DNA of 64,000 bases from Paenibacillus sp. FSL R5-0517 (GCF_037974355.1 NZ_CP150235.1:2232001-2296000), one strand, 5' to 3'. Positions 51,463 through 61,372 are shown, numbered from the stretch's first letter. Notes: generated from the sequence alone by a model not told the origin. Numbers and translations are program-made.

Positions 51463-52044
51463 ATGAGCACGACCGCAGAAGTAATGGCACATCTGGCTTC
51501 GGGTAATGCACGTCAGCAGGACGCATATCGCGTAATACAGAGCAGTGGTTTGCTCGAACTATTAGCTGCCTACCACCCCTATCCGGCGGGCACAGTACCG
51601 ATTGATGTTGATGTTCCGGGCAGTGATCTGGATCTGCTGTGTTATGCGGAGGATCTGGATGCCTTTGAAGCTGAGATGTATGAACAGATCGGAGCGATTG
51701 GTGAGTTTCAATGTGTTCGTGGTGGGGATCTTCCAGACCAACGTCCTTATGTGACTTGTCATTTGCAAGTGGGACATTGGCCTGTGGAGATTTTTGCCCA
51801 ATCCGTGCCAGTTAACAGGCAGAATGCATACCTACATATGATTGTGGAGTGGAGATTGTTACAACTGTGGGGAGACGCAGGACATCGTGAGATCCGCAGA
51901 CTAAAACAAGCAGGATGGAAGACGGAGCCTGCATTTGCTTCTGTACTTGGATTACAGGGAGATCCATATGTGGAGATGCTGCATCTGGCCGAGATGAAGC
52001 GTGAAGAGCTCTGGAGATGGGCGCGTTCACGCACGTTTTTTTAA
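51463..52044 (+). CDS. DUF4269 protein, nucleotidyltransferase-like
   Basis: A 193-aa protein of the DUF4269 family. The segment VDVPGSDLDLLCYAEDLDAFEAEM has the G-S-D-x-D pattern of the nucleotidyltransferase fold, and VTCHLQVGHWPVEIFAQSVPVNRQNAYLHM continues it; activity is unproven. The start is taken as the ATG at 51463, close to the family N-terminus; a GTG at 51445, only 2 nt after ywbE, is the alternative. Probably co-transcribed with ywbE. Confidence 0.8.
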   Translation: MSTTAEVMAHLASGNARQQDAYRVIQSSGLLELLAAYHPYPAGTVPIDVDVPGSDLDLLCYAEDLDAFEAEMYEQIGAIGEFQCVRGGDLPDQRPYVTCHLQVGHWPVEIFAQSVPVNRQNAYLHMIVEWRLLQLWGDAGHREIRRLKQAGWKTEPAFASVLGLQGDPYVEMLHLAEMKREELWRWARSRTFF

Positions 52045-52089
52045 AATGTCTATTTGAGATGAACTAATCATTTACACGATAACGGAGAG

Positions 52090-52286
52090 GACAGAAAAAA
52101 CCTGAAAAAGCGAAGCTACAAGCTTTCTACAAGAAAGCTACTTCTAAAGCATACACTTCGCCTAAAAGCTTTCTGAAAGAAAGCTACATCGGAAGCATAT
52201 GCTTATTACCGGATTTTCCCTTTATCAAGGGAATCAAAAAATCTGGGAATAACAGCGATTGGAAAGTGCTTCTGTCATCGAAGTGT
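52090..52286 (+). repeat. Dispersed structured repeat element, copy A
   Basis: 197 bp running GACAGAAAAAACCTG ... CTTCTGTCATCG, aligning with the reverse complement of 27732-27890. It is longer because a 34-nt hairpin module (AAGCTTTCT-nnn-AGAAAGCTAC...AAGCATA) occurs twice, at 52120-52153 and 52166-52199; copy B has one. It lies between the 3' ends of converging genes and may double as a terminator. Confidence 0.85.
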
Positions 52287-52305
52287 CAGTGTAAATAACC
52301 TTTGC

Positions 52306-53748
52306 TCAGATCAGAAAGATGGCTACAATCGTCGTTACCGTAAGTCCCAGCAATACAGGCTTCAGGTTGCGTCTTGCAAGTTCAAAAGGACTGACTCCGC
52401 AGATTGCAGCAGCAGGAATTAACGCCCATGGAATCAAGGTTCCGCCACCTACCCATATGGCTGCAACCTGACCCAGCGCGGTCAGCACAGGTGCAGAACC
52501 TGCCGAACCTGCGAACATGGACGCAATCGAGCCAACCAGGGAAATACCCGAGAACCCCGAACCATCCATTCCGGTCACTGCTCCGGTCACCGTCATTGTA
52601 ATTGCGCCCACGGTTCCATTCAGTGGTACCAGTCCAGCAAGTGCGACCCCGAGATCATTCACGATCCCGTGAGAACCTTCAGGAAGAGGGTTGCTGAACA
52701 ACTCCGTAATTGCAGCATCTCCCAGATAAAAAAACGCAGCTATGGGAATAACCGGTCCAAATACCTTGAAACCAAACTGAAATCCTTCTATTAAATAATG
52801 GGTCGTTTCCTCAGGTCCAGCATGACGATGTGCGGCAAGGGTGACAGCGATCAGTATGACCACAGCGGTTCCACCAATCAGAGCGGTTGCATCGCCGCCT
52901 TGCAACTTCAATACAAACATCAGAATCACATCAACTGCGAATAACAGAGGGATAAGCAGTGCAAAAGCTTTTTGCAGACGGGGTGACATCACTTGACCTT
53001 GAACAGGCTGATTAGCAGGTAGGGTGGTGGGCACAGTCTCTGATGAGGAAGAGGGTTCCGTGCTCACGGTACCTGATATGGCATCTGGGGAATGAACAGG
53101 TGAGCCTGATCTCATCTCTTTGCGCAGCATCCAGAAGGCTGTAAGGGTAGATACGGTTCCCATGACAATAACCAAAGGGATGCTGGCCGTCATGACGGAA
53201 GTAACGGGTAGACCGGCTGCATCAGCTGTGAGTTTGGGAGCCCCCTGAATAATGTAATCTCCTGACAGTGCAATCCCGTGTCCAAACAGGTTCATGGCAA
53301 TGGCAGCTCCAATGGGAGGAAGACCTACACGCACCGCTACAGGAAGAAGAACTGCACCGACGAGTGCTACGGCCGGCGATGGCCAGAAAAATAGCGATAC
53401 GACCATCATAATCAATCCGATACCCCAATATGCGACCTGAGGAGAACGGATAAACCGGGTGACGGGTGTCACCATGACCTCATTAATACCGGTTCTGATC
53501 AGAACACGGCTCATCGCTACAATAATCGAGATGATAAAGATCGTACTTATCAATTCTTTTGTTGCATAGATAAAACTGCTGAAGATCCCGGCAACTGAGC
53601 CGCTTAAGGTTTCGGTTGCCAGAAGTCCAATGGTCATAATACCCGCGACACAGATGATCGTGGTGTCCCTGCGCCGGATCATTACGGCGATGATCAAGAC
53701 GATAAATGCCAGATAGACATAATGTAATGCAGTGAGTTGAATATTCAT
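52306..53748 (-). CDS. Large polytopic membrane transporter, YhfA-like
   Basis: A 480-aa protein with about 12 hydrophobic helices and a hydrophilic loop near residues 225-270 (Ser/Pro/Thr-rich). Segments such as GAAIAMNLFGHGIALSGDYIIQGAP and LFFWPSPAVALVGAVLLPVAVRVGLPP point to the ion-transporter/CitMHS-GntP type fold; it resembles B. subtilis YhfA. Substrate unknown, possibly an organic anion. The ATG at 53748 has GGAGG upstream; the longer frame to 53805 is not needed. Confidence 0.75.
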   Translation of the reverse strand: MNIQLTALHYVYLAFIVLIIAVMIRRRDTTIICVAGIMTIGLLATETLSGSVAGIFSSFIYATKELISTIFIISIIVAMSRVLIRTGINEVMVTPVTRFIRSPQVAYWGIGLIMMVVSLFFWPSPAVALVGAVLLPVAVRVGLPPIGAAIAMNLFGHGIALSGDYIIQGAPKLTADAAGLPVTSVMTASIPLVIVMGTVSTLTAFWMLRKEMRSGSPVHSPDAISGTVSTEPSSSSETVPTTLPANQPVQGQVMSPRLQKAFALLIPLLFAVDVILMFVLKLQGGDATALIGGTAVVILIAVTLAAHRHAGPEETTHYLIEGFQFGFKVFGPVIPIAAFFYLGDAAITELFSNPLPEGSHGIVNDLGVALAGLVPLNGTVGAITMTVTGAVTGMDGSGFSGISLVGSIASMFAGSAGSAPVLTALGQVAAIWVGGGTLIPWALIPAAAICGVSPFELARRNLKPVLLGLTVTTIVAIFLI

Positions 53749-54125
53749 TGAACAGGCCTCCCTACATCCTGGTGAATAACCCAAGGAGTGATATATCGTA
53801 TGCATGTCAAGACCGGGCGTTCGTGGAGTCCGGGGCTTGCTACATCATTTATTTTTAGGGAGAAGCTTCAGAGTAATAATGAAGGATTTTTTTTACAACT
53901 GGAGAATTTATTACAACATGAAGCTTGTTACTATCGAAATGGGAGCGGATGAAAGTCACCAGAATTGACATATGAAGGTCACGGGAACCCATAGACAATG
54001 GCAAGCAAGGGTGATTACAATAAACATGCCATCATAAGGAAGAAAATAGAAAAATGATGTTGAATCAAAAAAAGTGTGTGTTCAAAAGCAGACTTCTTGA
54101 ACTACCTCCAAAAGGGCGGGAATCC
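53749..54125. other. Divergent intergenic region between the YhfA-like and kinase genes
   Basis: Holds the kinase promoter (53992-54021) and, just upstream, two GTCAC-containing repeats (AAGTCACC near 53953, AGGTCACG near 53976) that could bind a regulator. No gene is supported. Confidence 0.4.
53992..54021 (+). promoter_or_regulatory. Promoter of the second kinase-regulator operon
   Basis: TAGACA (53992-53997), an 18-nt spacer and TACAAT (54016-54021), about 105 nt before the kinase start. Confidence 0.5.
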
Positions 54126-55925
54126 ATGAACTTGATCCGTTCACTTCGTTTTAAATTTATCGTGGGTCTTACATTGATCATGCTGCCACTATTCATGCTG
54201 CTTTATTACAACAACGTCTACGCCATGAAAGTCGTCCGTGACAAAGTATCCCTCACCAATATGAGTCATCTCGCCAAGAGTGTGGAGCAGAATGAACGTG
54301 TATTACAGGAGACGAATCGGTATTTATATAGTCTGGGCGAGAGGGACCCGGATATTATCTCTCTGTTTTTTCTGAAATATGGCAGCGGCGATTATATTAT
54401 TGCCAAGCAACGAATTATGAACAAATTCATGACAGATATCGGTTTTTATAATCTAATCGATTCTTTTTTTCTATATGATGCCGTGAATGATGATCTGCTG
54501 CTCGCCACTTCAGGCAATTATGATGTCAAAAAGTCGGTTGTGCAGGAGAGTATGCCTGTCCAGATGCAGCAATTGGAAGGGGATATCCAGAAGCCGGAAT
54601 GGAGCATCGTGCGTGGCGGGACGTGGAATGCACTGGTCAAAACGGTGCGAATCAACCAGCAGTTCTATGCAGGTGCACTTGTCGATATGAATGCATTGAA
54701 TCACACACAACCATTCACTGAATCCGGGGATCGGAGTGGCGCAGTTATTGTTGGAACAGACGGTGGCGCATTATCTGATTCCACTTTGACTACTGCACAG
54801 ATTCAGCTTGCTGCAGCGCATCTTCCTGGCCTGAAAGATCCGTATCAGGTGATCTCCGAAGTTGTGAACAAGGGAGAAGCACGTCAATATCTGATGTTGG
54901 GTATTGCCTCGGCGATGTCCCAGATGAATTATATCGTGCTGCTGCCTGAGGAAGACATGATGCGTAACCTCCCGTTTTTCCAGCAGATCATTCGTCTGCT
55001 CCCCATCGGTGCGGCAGTAATTCTGGTTACTGCACTGATCTTTTTGCGGCATCTGTTATTCCGCCCAATGAATGCGTTGATTCGAGGTATGAGAAGGGTG
55101 AGCCGTGGAGATCTCGATGTGAAGCTGGACCCGCCATCTTCTTCGGAACTTGAATTTATGACACGAAGTTTCAATCAGATGACCAGTGAGATCAGGCATC
55201 TGAAGATTGATGTGTATGAGGAACAACTGCGAACGCGGGAGGCAGAGTTCAAACAATTACAGATGCAAATTAATCCTCACTTTTACCTGAATTCACTTAA
55301 TATTATTCATAGTCTGGCTTCCTTGCAAAAGCATGAGTTGGTGCAGCAGATGGCGGGTCATCTTGCCGATTATTTTCGATTCAGTCTGCGCGCAGGCAAA
55401 CGTGTCATTCGTCTGGATGAAGAGCTGGAGCACATTCGTCATTACTTGGAAATTCAAAAGCTGAGGTTTCCAAGCAGATTCGATTTTGAACTGGATGTCG
55501 AACCGAATCTGGAGCATTATGTGATTCCTCCTTTAACCATTCAGCCCTTTGTGGAGAATGCCATTATTCATGGATTTCAGCGCCGGACGCAAGCCTTCGT
55601 CATTCGGATCGTGGCACGTTTCGGTACGAACTCATCCGGTCAGGTCGATGGCACGGTGCTTCAATTGATGATTGCAGATAATGGTGTCGGATTTGATAAG
55701 GAGTTATTGGAGCGTCTGCAACATGGAAAGTACACTGAAGACCCGAGTGGACAGCATATCGGTATATGGAACGTGGCTCATCGGCTTTTAGTGAAGTATG
55801 GTGATCAAGCCAGTTTGCAGTTTGGAAATGGGGCGGATCATGGCGCCAAAGTCATCATTGATTTGCCCGCACAGACCGAAGAGGAGGAAGGGGGAGCCCA
55901 TGCGGAACCTGTTGATCGTGGATGA
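54126..55925 (+). CDS. YesM-type sensor histidine kinase
   Basis: A 599-aa membrane kinase. TM1 (FIVGLTLIMLPLFMLLYY) lies near the start, then an extracellular sensor region to about residue 295, TM2 (LLPIGAAVILVTALIFL), HAMP (RPMNALIRGMRRVSRGDLDVKL) and His_kinase with QMQINPHFYLNSLNIIHSL. Tyr-Leu-Asn replaces the usual Leu-Tyr-Asn. The HATPase has IQPFVENAIIHGF and MIADNGVGFDKELLERL. The start at 54126 is preceded by GGGCGGGA; the frame opens at 54054. The 3' end overlaps the regulator gene by 26 nt. Confidence 0.91.
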   Translation: MNLIRSLRFKFIVGLTLIMLPLFMLLYYNNVYAMKVVRDKVSLTNMSHLAKSVEQNERVLQETNRYLYSLGERDPDIISLFFLKYGSGDYIIAKQRIMNKFMTDIGFYNLIDSFFLYDAVNDDLLLATSGNYDVKKSVVQESMPVQMQQLEGDIQKPEWSIVRGGTWNALVKTVRINQQFYAGALVDMNALNHTQPFTESGDRSGAVIVGTDGGALSDSTLTTAQIQLAAAHLPGLKDPYQVISEVVNKGEARQYLMLGIASAMSQMNYIVLLPEEDMMRNLPFFQQIIRLLPIGAAVILVTALIFLRHLLFRPMNALIRGMRRVSRGDLDVKLDPPSSSELEFMTRSFNQMTSEIRHLKIDVYEEQLRTREAEFKQLQMQINPHFYLNSLNIIHSLASLQKHELVQQMAGHLADYFRFSLRAGKRVIRLDEELEHIRHYLEIQKLRFPSRFDFELDVEPNLEHYVIPPLTIQPFVENAIIHGFQRRTQAFVIRIVARFGTNSSGQVDGTVLQLMIADNGVGFDKELLERLQHGKYTEDPSGQHIGIWNVAHRLLVKYGDQASLQFGNGADHGAKVIIDLPAQTEEEEGGAHAEPVDRG

Positions 55926-57513
55926 TGAAGTGTATGCATTACAAGCGATGGTGGAAGGCGTTAACTGGCAAGCAGCAGGCGTCGAGCAGGTATTCAGTGC
56001 TTGTGATGCCGAAGAGGCAAGAGAAATCTTAAGAGCAAATGCTATTGATATTATGATCTGTGATATCGAGATGCCTGGTGAAACAGGACTTGACCTGCAA
56101 AGCTGGGTGTTAAAACATGATCCAGGCATACTGACCATTTTCCTGACAGGGCATGCTTTATTCGATTATGCTCAGACAGCCATCAAGCTAAATAGCTTTG
56201 ATTATGTGTTGAAGCCGGCTCCAGCGGATCAATTGATTAAGGTAGTAACCCAGGCGGTGGAGAAGATCAAGGATGGAGAGCAGCGTACCCGTACCAACGA
56301 AGTTTATGAGACCGTATACAAGCGCTGGAAGACCCATAAACCGCTACTAACAGAACGCTTCTGGAAAGATGCCATCTCTCAGCGCATCACGTTAACCAAA
56401 CAACGGTTGCAAGAGCTCGCAGAATTGTATGGTGCCGAGATTGATCCGCAGGCTCGTGTGTTACCCATTGTGATCTCTGTAGAGGAGTGGCTGCGTGAGT
56501 TTGACCTGCGCGACGAGGAGGTGCTGGAATATGCGCTCCGTAATGCAGCCAGGGAGATCCTGCTTGGCAACAAGCCGGGTGAGGTGTTTCAGGATCAAAG
56601 TGGATTGAATATTGTACTCGCTTACGAGCAAGACGGCATCATCCCGAGTGCGAGCGAAGTGGCACAACGTTGTCAGGGGTATATCCAGGATTGTGGTACG
56701 TATTTTTACTGCCGCTTGTCCTGTTATGTTGGTGTCCCGGTTGCTGTAACTGAACTGCAAGGCATGTTAAATGAACTGATGGATATGGAACGCCGCAATA
56801 TTAAGGAGCTTGAAGAAGTTTTTGTCTATGATGAGCGGGGAAGAGATCAGGAAGATCGCTTTTTGCCTATTCCATGGTTTTCGGAATTATCCATTCTTTT
56901 TGAGACGGGGAAAGTAGGGGATTTGCGAGAACGTGTGGATGAAATTTTTGAATTGCTTGCTGCCCAGGAGGGATTGTCTCCTGAAATGCTGCATCTCTAC
57001 TACCATGCCATGCTGCATGTGGTCTATCCACTGCTTCATCAGAAGAACGTGTCAATACGCAGTCTGTATCCGGGTGAACGGGAGCCGGAAGAGAGTATGG
57101 TGACAAGGTCGCTGCCGCAGTTGAAGCAGTGGACGTCGGATCTGATTGATCGTGTTATCCCGGTGTTGTACCCGGACGATCATAGTCCTATGACCATTGT
57201 GGATCAGTTGTGCGTTTATATTGAAACCCATATTGGTGAAGAACTTATGCGAGAGGAACTTGCAGCTTTTGCCGGATTCAATCCCGCTTATCTATCCCGT
57301 CTGTTTCGGAAAGAGAAGGGCATGTCCCTATCTGAGTTTATCCTGCAGGGCAGAGTAGCTAAAGCGAAAACGTTGTTGTCCCAGTCCACCGTCAAGGTAA
57401 CGGACATCGCTGGCAAGGTGGGGTATTATAATTACTCGCATTTCACCAAAATGTTCAAAAAGTGCACGGGGATCACACCACAGGAGTTTCGTAAACAGTC
57501 ACGTACCGTATAG
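55900..57513 (+). CDS. YesN-type response regulator with AraC DNA-binding domain
   Basis: A 537-aa regulator. The receiver has D8/D9, phospho-Asp55 (IMICDIEMPGETG) and Lys in DYVLKPAPADQL. A long middle region precedes two AraC helix-turn-helix motifs (MREELAAFAGFNPAYLSRLFRKEKGMSLSEFI and KVTDIAGKVGYYNYSHFTKMFKKCTGITPQEFR). GGAGGAAGGGGGAG precedes the ATG at 55900, inside the kinase gene. It likely controls the importer that follows. Confidence 0.92.
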   Translation: MRNLLIVDDEVYALQAMVEGVNWQAAGVEQVFSACDAEEAREILRANAIDIMICDIEMPGETGLDLQSWVLKHDPGILTIFLTGHALFDYAQTAIKLNSFDYVLKPAPADQLIKVVTQAVEKIKDGEQRTRTNEVYETVYKRWKTHKPLLTERFWKDAISQRITLTKQRLQELAELYGAEIDPQARVLPIVISVEEWLREFDLRDEEVLEYALRNAAREILLGNKPGEVFQDQSGLNIVLAYEQDGIIPSASEVAQRCQGYIQDCGTYFYCRLSCYVGVPVAVTELQGMLNELMDMERRNIKELEEVFVYDERGRDQEDRFLPIPWFSELSILFETGKVGDLRERVDEIFELLAAQEGLSPEMLHLYYHAMLHVVYPLLHQKNVSIRSLYPGEREPEESMVTRSLPQLKQWTSDLIDRVIPVLYPDDHSPMTIVDQLCVYIETHIGEELMREELAAFAGFNPAYLSRLFRKEKGMSLSEFILQGRVAKAKTLLSQSTVKVTDIAGKVGYYNYSHFTKMFKKCTGITPQEFRKQSRTV

Positions 57514-57518
57514 TCCAG

Positions 57519-57549
57519 GGCGCAGCATGCTGCGTCTTTTGTTTTTTTT
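57519..57549 (+). terminator. Terminator between the kinase-regulator pair and the importer
   Basis: GCGCAG-catg-CTGCGT stem followed by CTTTTG and eight T. The importer therefore probably has its own promoter. Confidence 0.75.
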
Positions 57550-57693
57550 GGTACTAAAGTCATAATTTGATAAGTCAACAGGTCACCACAGCAGATAGAG
57601 GTCTTACTTTCCCCGCCGTATACTTGAACCACAGGAGCCGCAACGGAGCTTCATCCTGAGGAAGAATTCAAGAGGAGTGAGGGAGAACAAGTT

Positions 57694-58680
57694 ATGAAGA
57701 CACAACCCCAGGCGGGTAAGGGAGTACGGATATCGGAAATACCGGGAGAAACAGTCCGAAAGCGCAAGTCTGTGTGGCACAATCTTGGCAAATTCAAGGT
57801 GCTGTATCTCATGTTCTTGCCAGGTGTCCTGTTTCTGCTGGTGAACAACTATATGCCGATGTTCGGCGTTCTGATCGCATTCAAAAATGTAAACTATGCT
57901 GATGGTATTTGGGGAAGCCCGTGGAGTGGATGGGACAATTTCAAATATTTGTTCTCAACCAGTGATGCATGGGAAATTACCCGAAATACACTCGCGTATA
58001 ACACCGTGTTTATTGCACTGAATCTCTTTGTAGGTGTCGGGCTTGCTATTCTGCTCAATGAAGTGAAAAACAAGGCAATGTCCAAGTTATATCAATCACT
58101 TATGTTATTGCCGTATTTCCTGTCCATGATTGTGGTCAGTTATCTGGTACTGGCTTTCCTGGGCAAGGATTCAGGGTTCATGAACTCCACAATTCTGCAG
58201 ATGTTCGGCGGTCAGCCGATCGACTGGTATTCCGAGCCGAAGTATTGGCCGTATATTTTGCCACTGGTGAATACTTGGAAGAACATTGGATATTATGCCG
58301 TCATCTATCTGGCAGCTGTCGTGGGTATCGATGAAGAATACTATGAAGCAGCTGTGCTCGATGGAGCAACCAAATGGCATCAGATCCGCTTCATCACCAT
58401 TCCGTTCCTCATACCATTAATCGTCATTATGACGTTATTGCAGATTGGCCGTATATTCTATGCGGACTTCAGCCTGTTCTACCAGGTTCCATTGGAGTCA
58501 GGAGCACTGTTCCCTGTAACAAATGTACTGGATACTTATGTATATCGTACGTTCCTTATCGGTGGAGATATCGGAATGTCATCAGCAGCAGGTCTATATC
58601 AAGCCATCGTCGGATTTGTGCTGGTTCTTGTATCCAATACCATTGTAAGACGAATAGATAAAGATAATGCATTATTTTGA
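57694..58680 (+). CDS. lplB: Sugar ABC transporter permease, LplB type
   Basis: A 328-aa permease with about six helices. The start of the membrane part (LYLMFLPGVLFLLVNNYMPMFGVLIAFKNVNYADG) and the EAA loop YYEAAVLDGATKWHQIRFITIPFLIP are diagnostic of LplB-like CUT1 permeases, which serve lipoprotein-bound oligosaccharides such as rhamnogalacturonides in related clusters. The substrate here is not known. GTGAGGGAG precedes the ATG. Confidence 0.9.
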   Translation: MKTQPQAGKGVRISEIPGETVRKRKSVWHNLGKFKVLYLMFLPGVLFLLVNNYMPMFGVLIAFKNVNYADGIWGSPWSGWDNFKYLFSTSDAWEITRNTLAYNTVFIALNLFVGVGLAILLNEVKNKAMSKLYQSLMLLPYFLSMIVVSYLVLAFLGKDSGFMNSTILQMFGGQPIDWYSEPKYWPYILPLVNTWKNIGYYAVIYLAAVVGIDEEYYEAAVLDGATKWHQIRFITIPFLIPLIVIMTLLQIGRIFYADFSLFYQVPLESGALFPVTNVLDTYVYRTFLIGGDIGMSSAAGLYQAIVGFVLVLVSNTIVRRIDKDNALF

Positions 58681-58697
58681 GAGGAGGCAAGTCAGCT

Positions 58698-59606
58698 GTG
58701 AAATCACATGATCCACTAGCCGTATCGAAGCGTTCCGCATCCGTTATTCATGCGATGTTTCTATTCTATGCCGTTGCCTGTATTGTGCCGATCCTGCTTG
58801 TCTTCGCCATCTCATTTTCGGACGAGACAACCGTAATTGCCAATGGATATAAGCTTATTCCAGAGAAGTTCAGCCTGACGGCTTATGAGTTTCTGTTCAG
58901 AGATATGGATCAGATCCTTCACTCGTATGGTATATCCTTTATTGTTACCGTTGTAGGTACCATAACAAGTGTTGCGCTGACCGCATTGTATGCGTATCCG
59001 CTCTCGCGAAGAGATCTGCCTTACCGGGGCTGGTTCGCCTTTTTCATCTTTTTCACAATGTTGTTCAATGGAGGTCTGGTACCTTGGTATCTGGTCTATG
59101 TCAATGTATTGGATCTGAAAAACTCCATATTGGCACTCATACTGCCGCTACTGCTATCCCCATTCTTTGTACTGGTTATGCGTACATTCTTCGCGAACTC
59201 CATTCCGGTGTCCATTCTGGAATCCGCTCGGATTGATGGTGCAGGAGAATTGAGAACGTTTGCACGTATCGTACTACCGCTCTCTCTTCCCGTTATGGCA
59301 ACCGTCGCGTTGTTCAGTACACTGAATTACTGGAATGACTGGTACCTTAGCATGATTTTTATATCAGATAACCGGACGATCAGCCTTCAGTACCTTATGT
59401 ATCGAACGCTGCTCGATATTCAATATTTAACAACCAACTCCAACGTCTCTTCACAGATTTCGTCGCAGGGTGGCTTGCTGAATCTGCCTAACAAAACGCT
59501 GCAAATGGCGATGGCTGTGGTCGGTATTGGTCCCATTGTACTGGCATATCCGTTCTTCCAGCGTTATTTCATCAAAGGTCTTACGGTTGGCGCTGTGAAG
59601 GGATAA
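58698..59606 (+). CDS. lplC: Sugar ABC transporter permease, LplC/YtcP type
   Basis: A 302-aa permease with about six helices, EAA loop ILESARIDGAGELRTFARIVLPLSLPVM and the ending FIKGLTVGAVKG. MLFNGGLVPWYLVYVNVLDLKNS is typical of YtcP/LplC. The GTG start at 58698 has GAGGAGG 10 nt upstream; a TTG at 58677 overlaps the lplB stop. It forms the channel with LplB; no ATPase gene follows. Confidence 0.9.
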   Translation: MKSHDPLAVSKRSASVIHAMFLFYAVACIVPILLVFAISFSDETTVIANGYKLIPEKFSLTAYEFLFRDMDQILHSYGISFIVTVVGTITSVALTALYAYPLSRRDLPYRGWFAFFIFFTMLFNGGLVPWYLVYVNVLDLKNSILALILPLLLSPFFVLVMRTFFANSIPVSILESARIDGAGELRTFARIVLPLSLPVMATVALFSTLNYWNDWYLSMIFISDNRTISLQYLMYRTLLDIQYLTTNSNVSSQISSQGGLLNLPNKTLQMAMAVVGIGPIVLAYPFFQRYFIKGLTVGAVKG

Positions 59607-59739
59607 CTCTGAACCGGTTAGCGGAGAGGGCAAGGTAAATGAAGATGGACTGAAAGGGCATATACAGAAGTAGTTACAGGTTTATTTGTGAATTGGGGAA
59701 ATCGGTTGTATGGTTCAACACATGACAGGAGGGGTTCAA

Positions 59740-61272
59740 TTGGTTAGATCATTAAAGGTATGGTCACGCATGATGGCAACAGTTATGGCGCTGAGCCTGG
59801 TGCTGGCAGCTTGCTCAACAGACAAGGGTGGAACAACAACACCTGGCGCAGAAGGCGGAGGAGCAAGTGAAGGTGGGGGCAAACCCTACGAAGTGACACT
59901 GTTTTATCCAGGGACACCACAGAAGGATGTCGCTCTGGTGGAAGCCGAGATTAACAAAAAGATGGAGCCGAAGATTGGAGCCACGCTTAAGATCAATGCG
60001 ATTGACTGGGGGCAATGGGATAACAAGCTGAATCTCATGATCTCCTCGGGTGAAAAATCAGACATTATCTTCACTGCAGCTTGGCAGAACTACACGGTGA
60101 ATGTAGCGAAAGGTGCATTCTTGCCATTGAATGATCTGCTGGATACCTATGGTCAGGATATCAAGAAAAACCTGGACCCTGCCTTTCTGGAAGGTTCCCA
60201 GGTGGACGGCGTGAATTACGGGGTTCCTACGAATAAGGAACTCGCTGCCACACGGGGTGTGTTGGTACGTAAAGATCTGGCTGACAAGTATAAGCTGGAC
60301 CTGACGGCTGTAAAGACTTGGGCTGATCTGGAGCCACTGCTCAAAACAATCAAGGAAAACGAGCCAGGCATTACACCATTCTATATGTCCAACACCAATG
60401 GTAACGGGCTGTTAGAGAATCTGGATTGGGATTATCTCGGTGATGCTTCCGTACCTGGAGTGATCTCCAAAACTGCAGGCGGAACAACGGTTCTGAATGA
60501 AGTGGAGACGCCTGAATTCAAAGAAGCGGCTGAACTCGCCCGCAAGTGGTATCAAGCAGGATATATCAATAGTGATGCTGCTACGTCCAATGTATTTCCG
60601 AAAGACCAAGCGAAGGCTGGAAAAGCGTTTCTCTGGACAGATGGCATGAAGCCAGGCAAGGATAAAGAAGAAGAAGGGTATGTGGGTTTCCCACTGACTC
60701 AGATTGAGATGACACAGCCGACAATCACGACAGGTGATGCATCTGGAGCAATGCTTGCAATCTCCCGTTCTTCCGAGCAACCGGAGAAAGCGATGCAGGT
60801 CATTAACCTGCTGCATTCCGACAAGGAAATTAACAACTTGCTGAACTTCGGAATTGAAGGCACCCACTATGTGAAAAAAGACGGACAGGATAATATCATT
60901 ACTCTCCCTGAAGGCGTAGATGCCAACAGTCGTACCTACAATCCAGGTGCCCAGTGGCAGCTTGGTAACCAGTTCCTGAACTTCCTCTGGGATAATGAAG
61001 ACCCGCAAAAGTGGGAAAAGTTCAAAGAATTTAACGCCAAAGGTGTGAAGTCCCCAGCACTGGGCTTTACATTCAACAGTCAATCGGTCAAAAATGAAAT
61101 TGCTGCAGTCAACAACGTGAACAAACAGTTCAAGCCGGGCATGACATCGGGCGCCGTTGATCCAAATGAAATGATTCCGAAATATCTGGAAAAATTGAAA
61201 GCAGCGGGAATTGATAAAATTATTGCAGCCAAACAGGAACAACTCGATGCATTCCTTGCCAAAAGTAAATAA
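59740..61272 (+). CDS. lplA: Extracellular solute-binding lipoprotein, LplA type
   Basis: A 510-aa lipoprotein. The signal peptide ends in the lipobox VLAACS, followed by a Gly/Thr-rich linker and the binding fold (YEVTLFYPGTPQKDVALVEAEINKKM, MISSGEKSDIIFTAAW, GVPTNKELAATRGVLVRKDLADKY, a later DUF3502-like C-terminal part). It delivers an oligosaccharide to the LplBC-type permeases. The start is a TTG at 59740 with AGGAGGGG upstream, rather than the ATG at 59710. Confidence 0.9.
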   Translation: MVRSLKVWSRMMATVMALSLVLAACSTDKGGTTTPGAEGGGASEGGGKPYEVTLFYPGTPQKDVALVEAEINKKMEPKIGATLKINAIDWGQWDNKLNLMISSGEKSDIIFTAAWQNYTVNVAKGAFLPLNDLLDTYGQDIKKNLDPAFLEGSQVDGVNYGVPTNKELAATRGVLVRKDLADKYKLDLTAVKTWADLEPLLKTIKENEPGITPFYMSNTNGNGLLENLDWDYLGDASVPGVISKTAGGTTVLNEVETPEFKEAAELARKWYQAGYINSDAATSNVFPKDQAKAGKAFLWTDGMKPGKDKEEEGYVGFPLTQIEMTQPTITTGDASGAMLAISRSSEQPEKAMQVINLLHSDKEINNLLNFGIEGTHYVKKDGQDNIITLPEGVDANSRTYNPGAQWQLGNQFLNFLWDNEDPQKWEKFKEFNAKGVKSPALGFTFNSQSVKNEIAAVNNVNKQFKPGMTSGAVDPNEMIPKYLEKLKAAGIDKIIAAKQEQLDAFLAKSK

Positions 61273-61332
61273 AATGATCATCAGTTATGCTAAGAGACTT
61301 GTATTCTACAAGCTCTTGTCGGTGACAAATCA

Positions 61333-61372
61333 AAAGGACGTTTTCGGTGAACAACCGAAGACGTTCTTTTAT
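61333..61372 (+). terminator. Terminator of the lpl operon
   Basis: AAAAGGACGT-t-TTCGGT-gaac-AACCGAA-g-ACGTTCTTTT, with more T downstream. Confidence 0.9.

Noticed and set aside
52090..52286. Insertion sequence remnant
   Set aside because: The repeat is too short and has no transposase-like frame; it is better described as a structured non-coding repeat.
60412..61281. 289-codon minus-strand frame opposite lplA
   Set aside because: Shadow of the binding-protein gene; Cys/Phe-rich composition typical of antisense translation.
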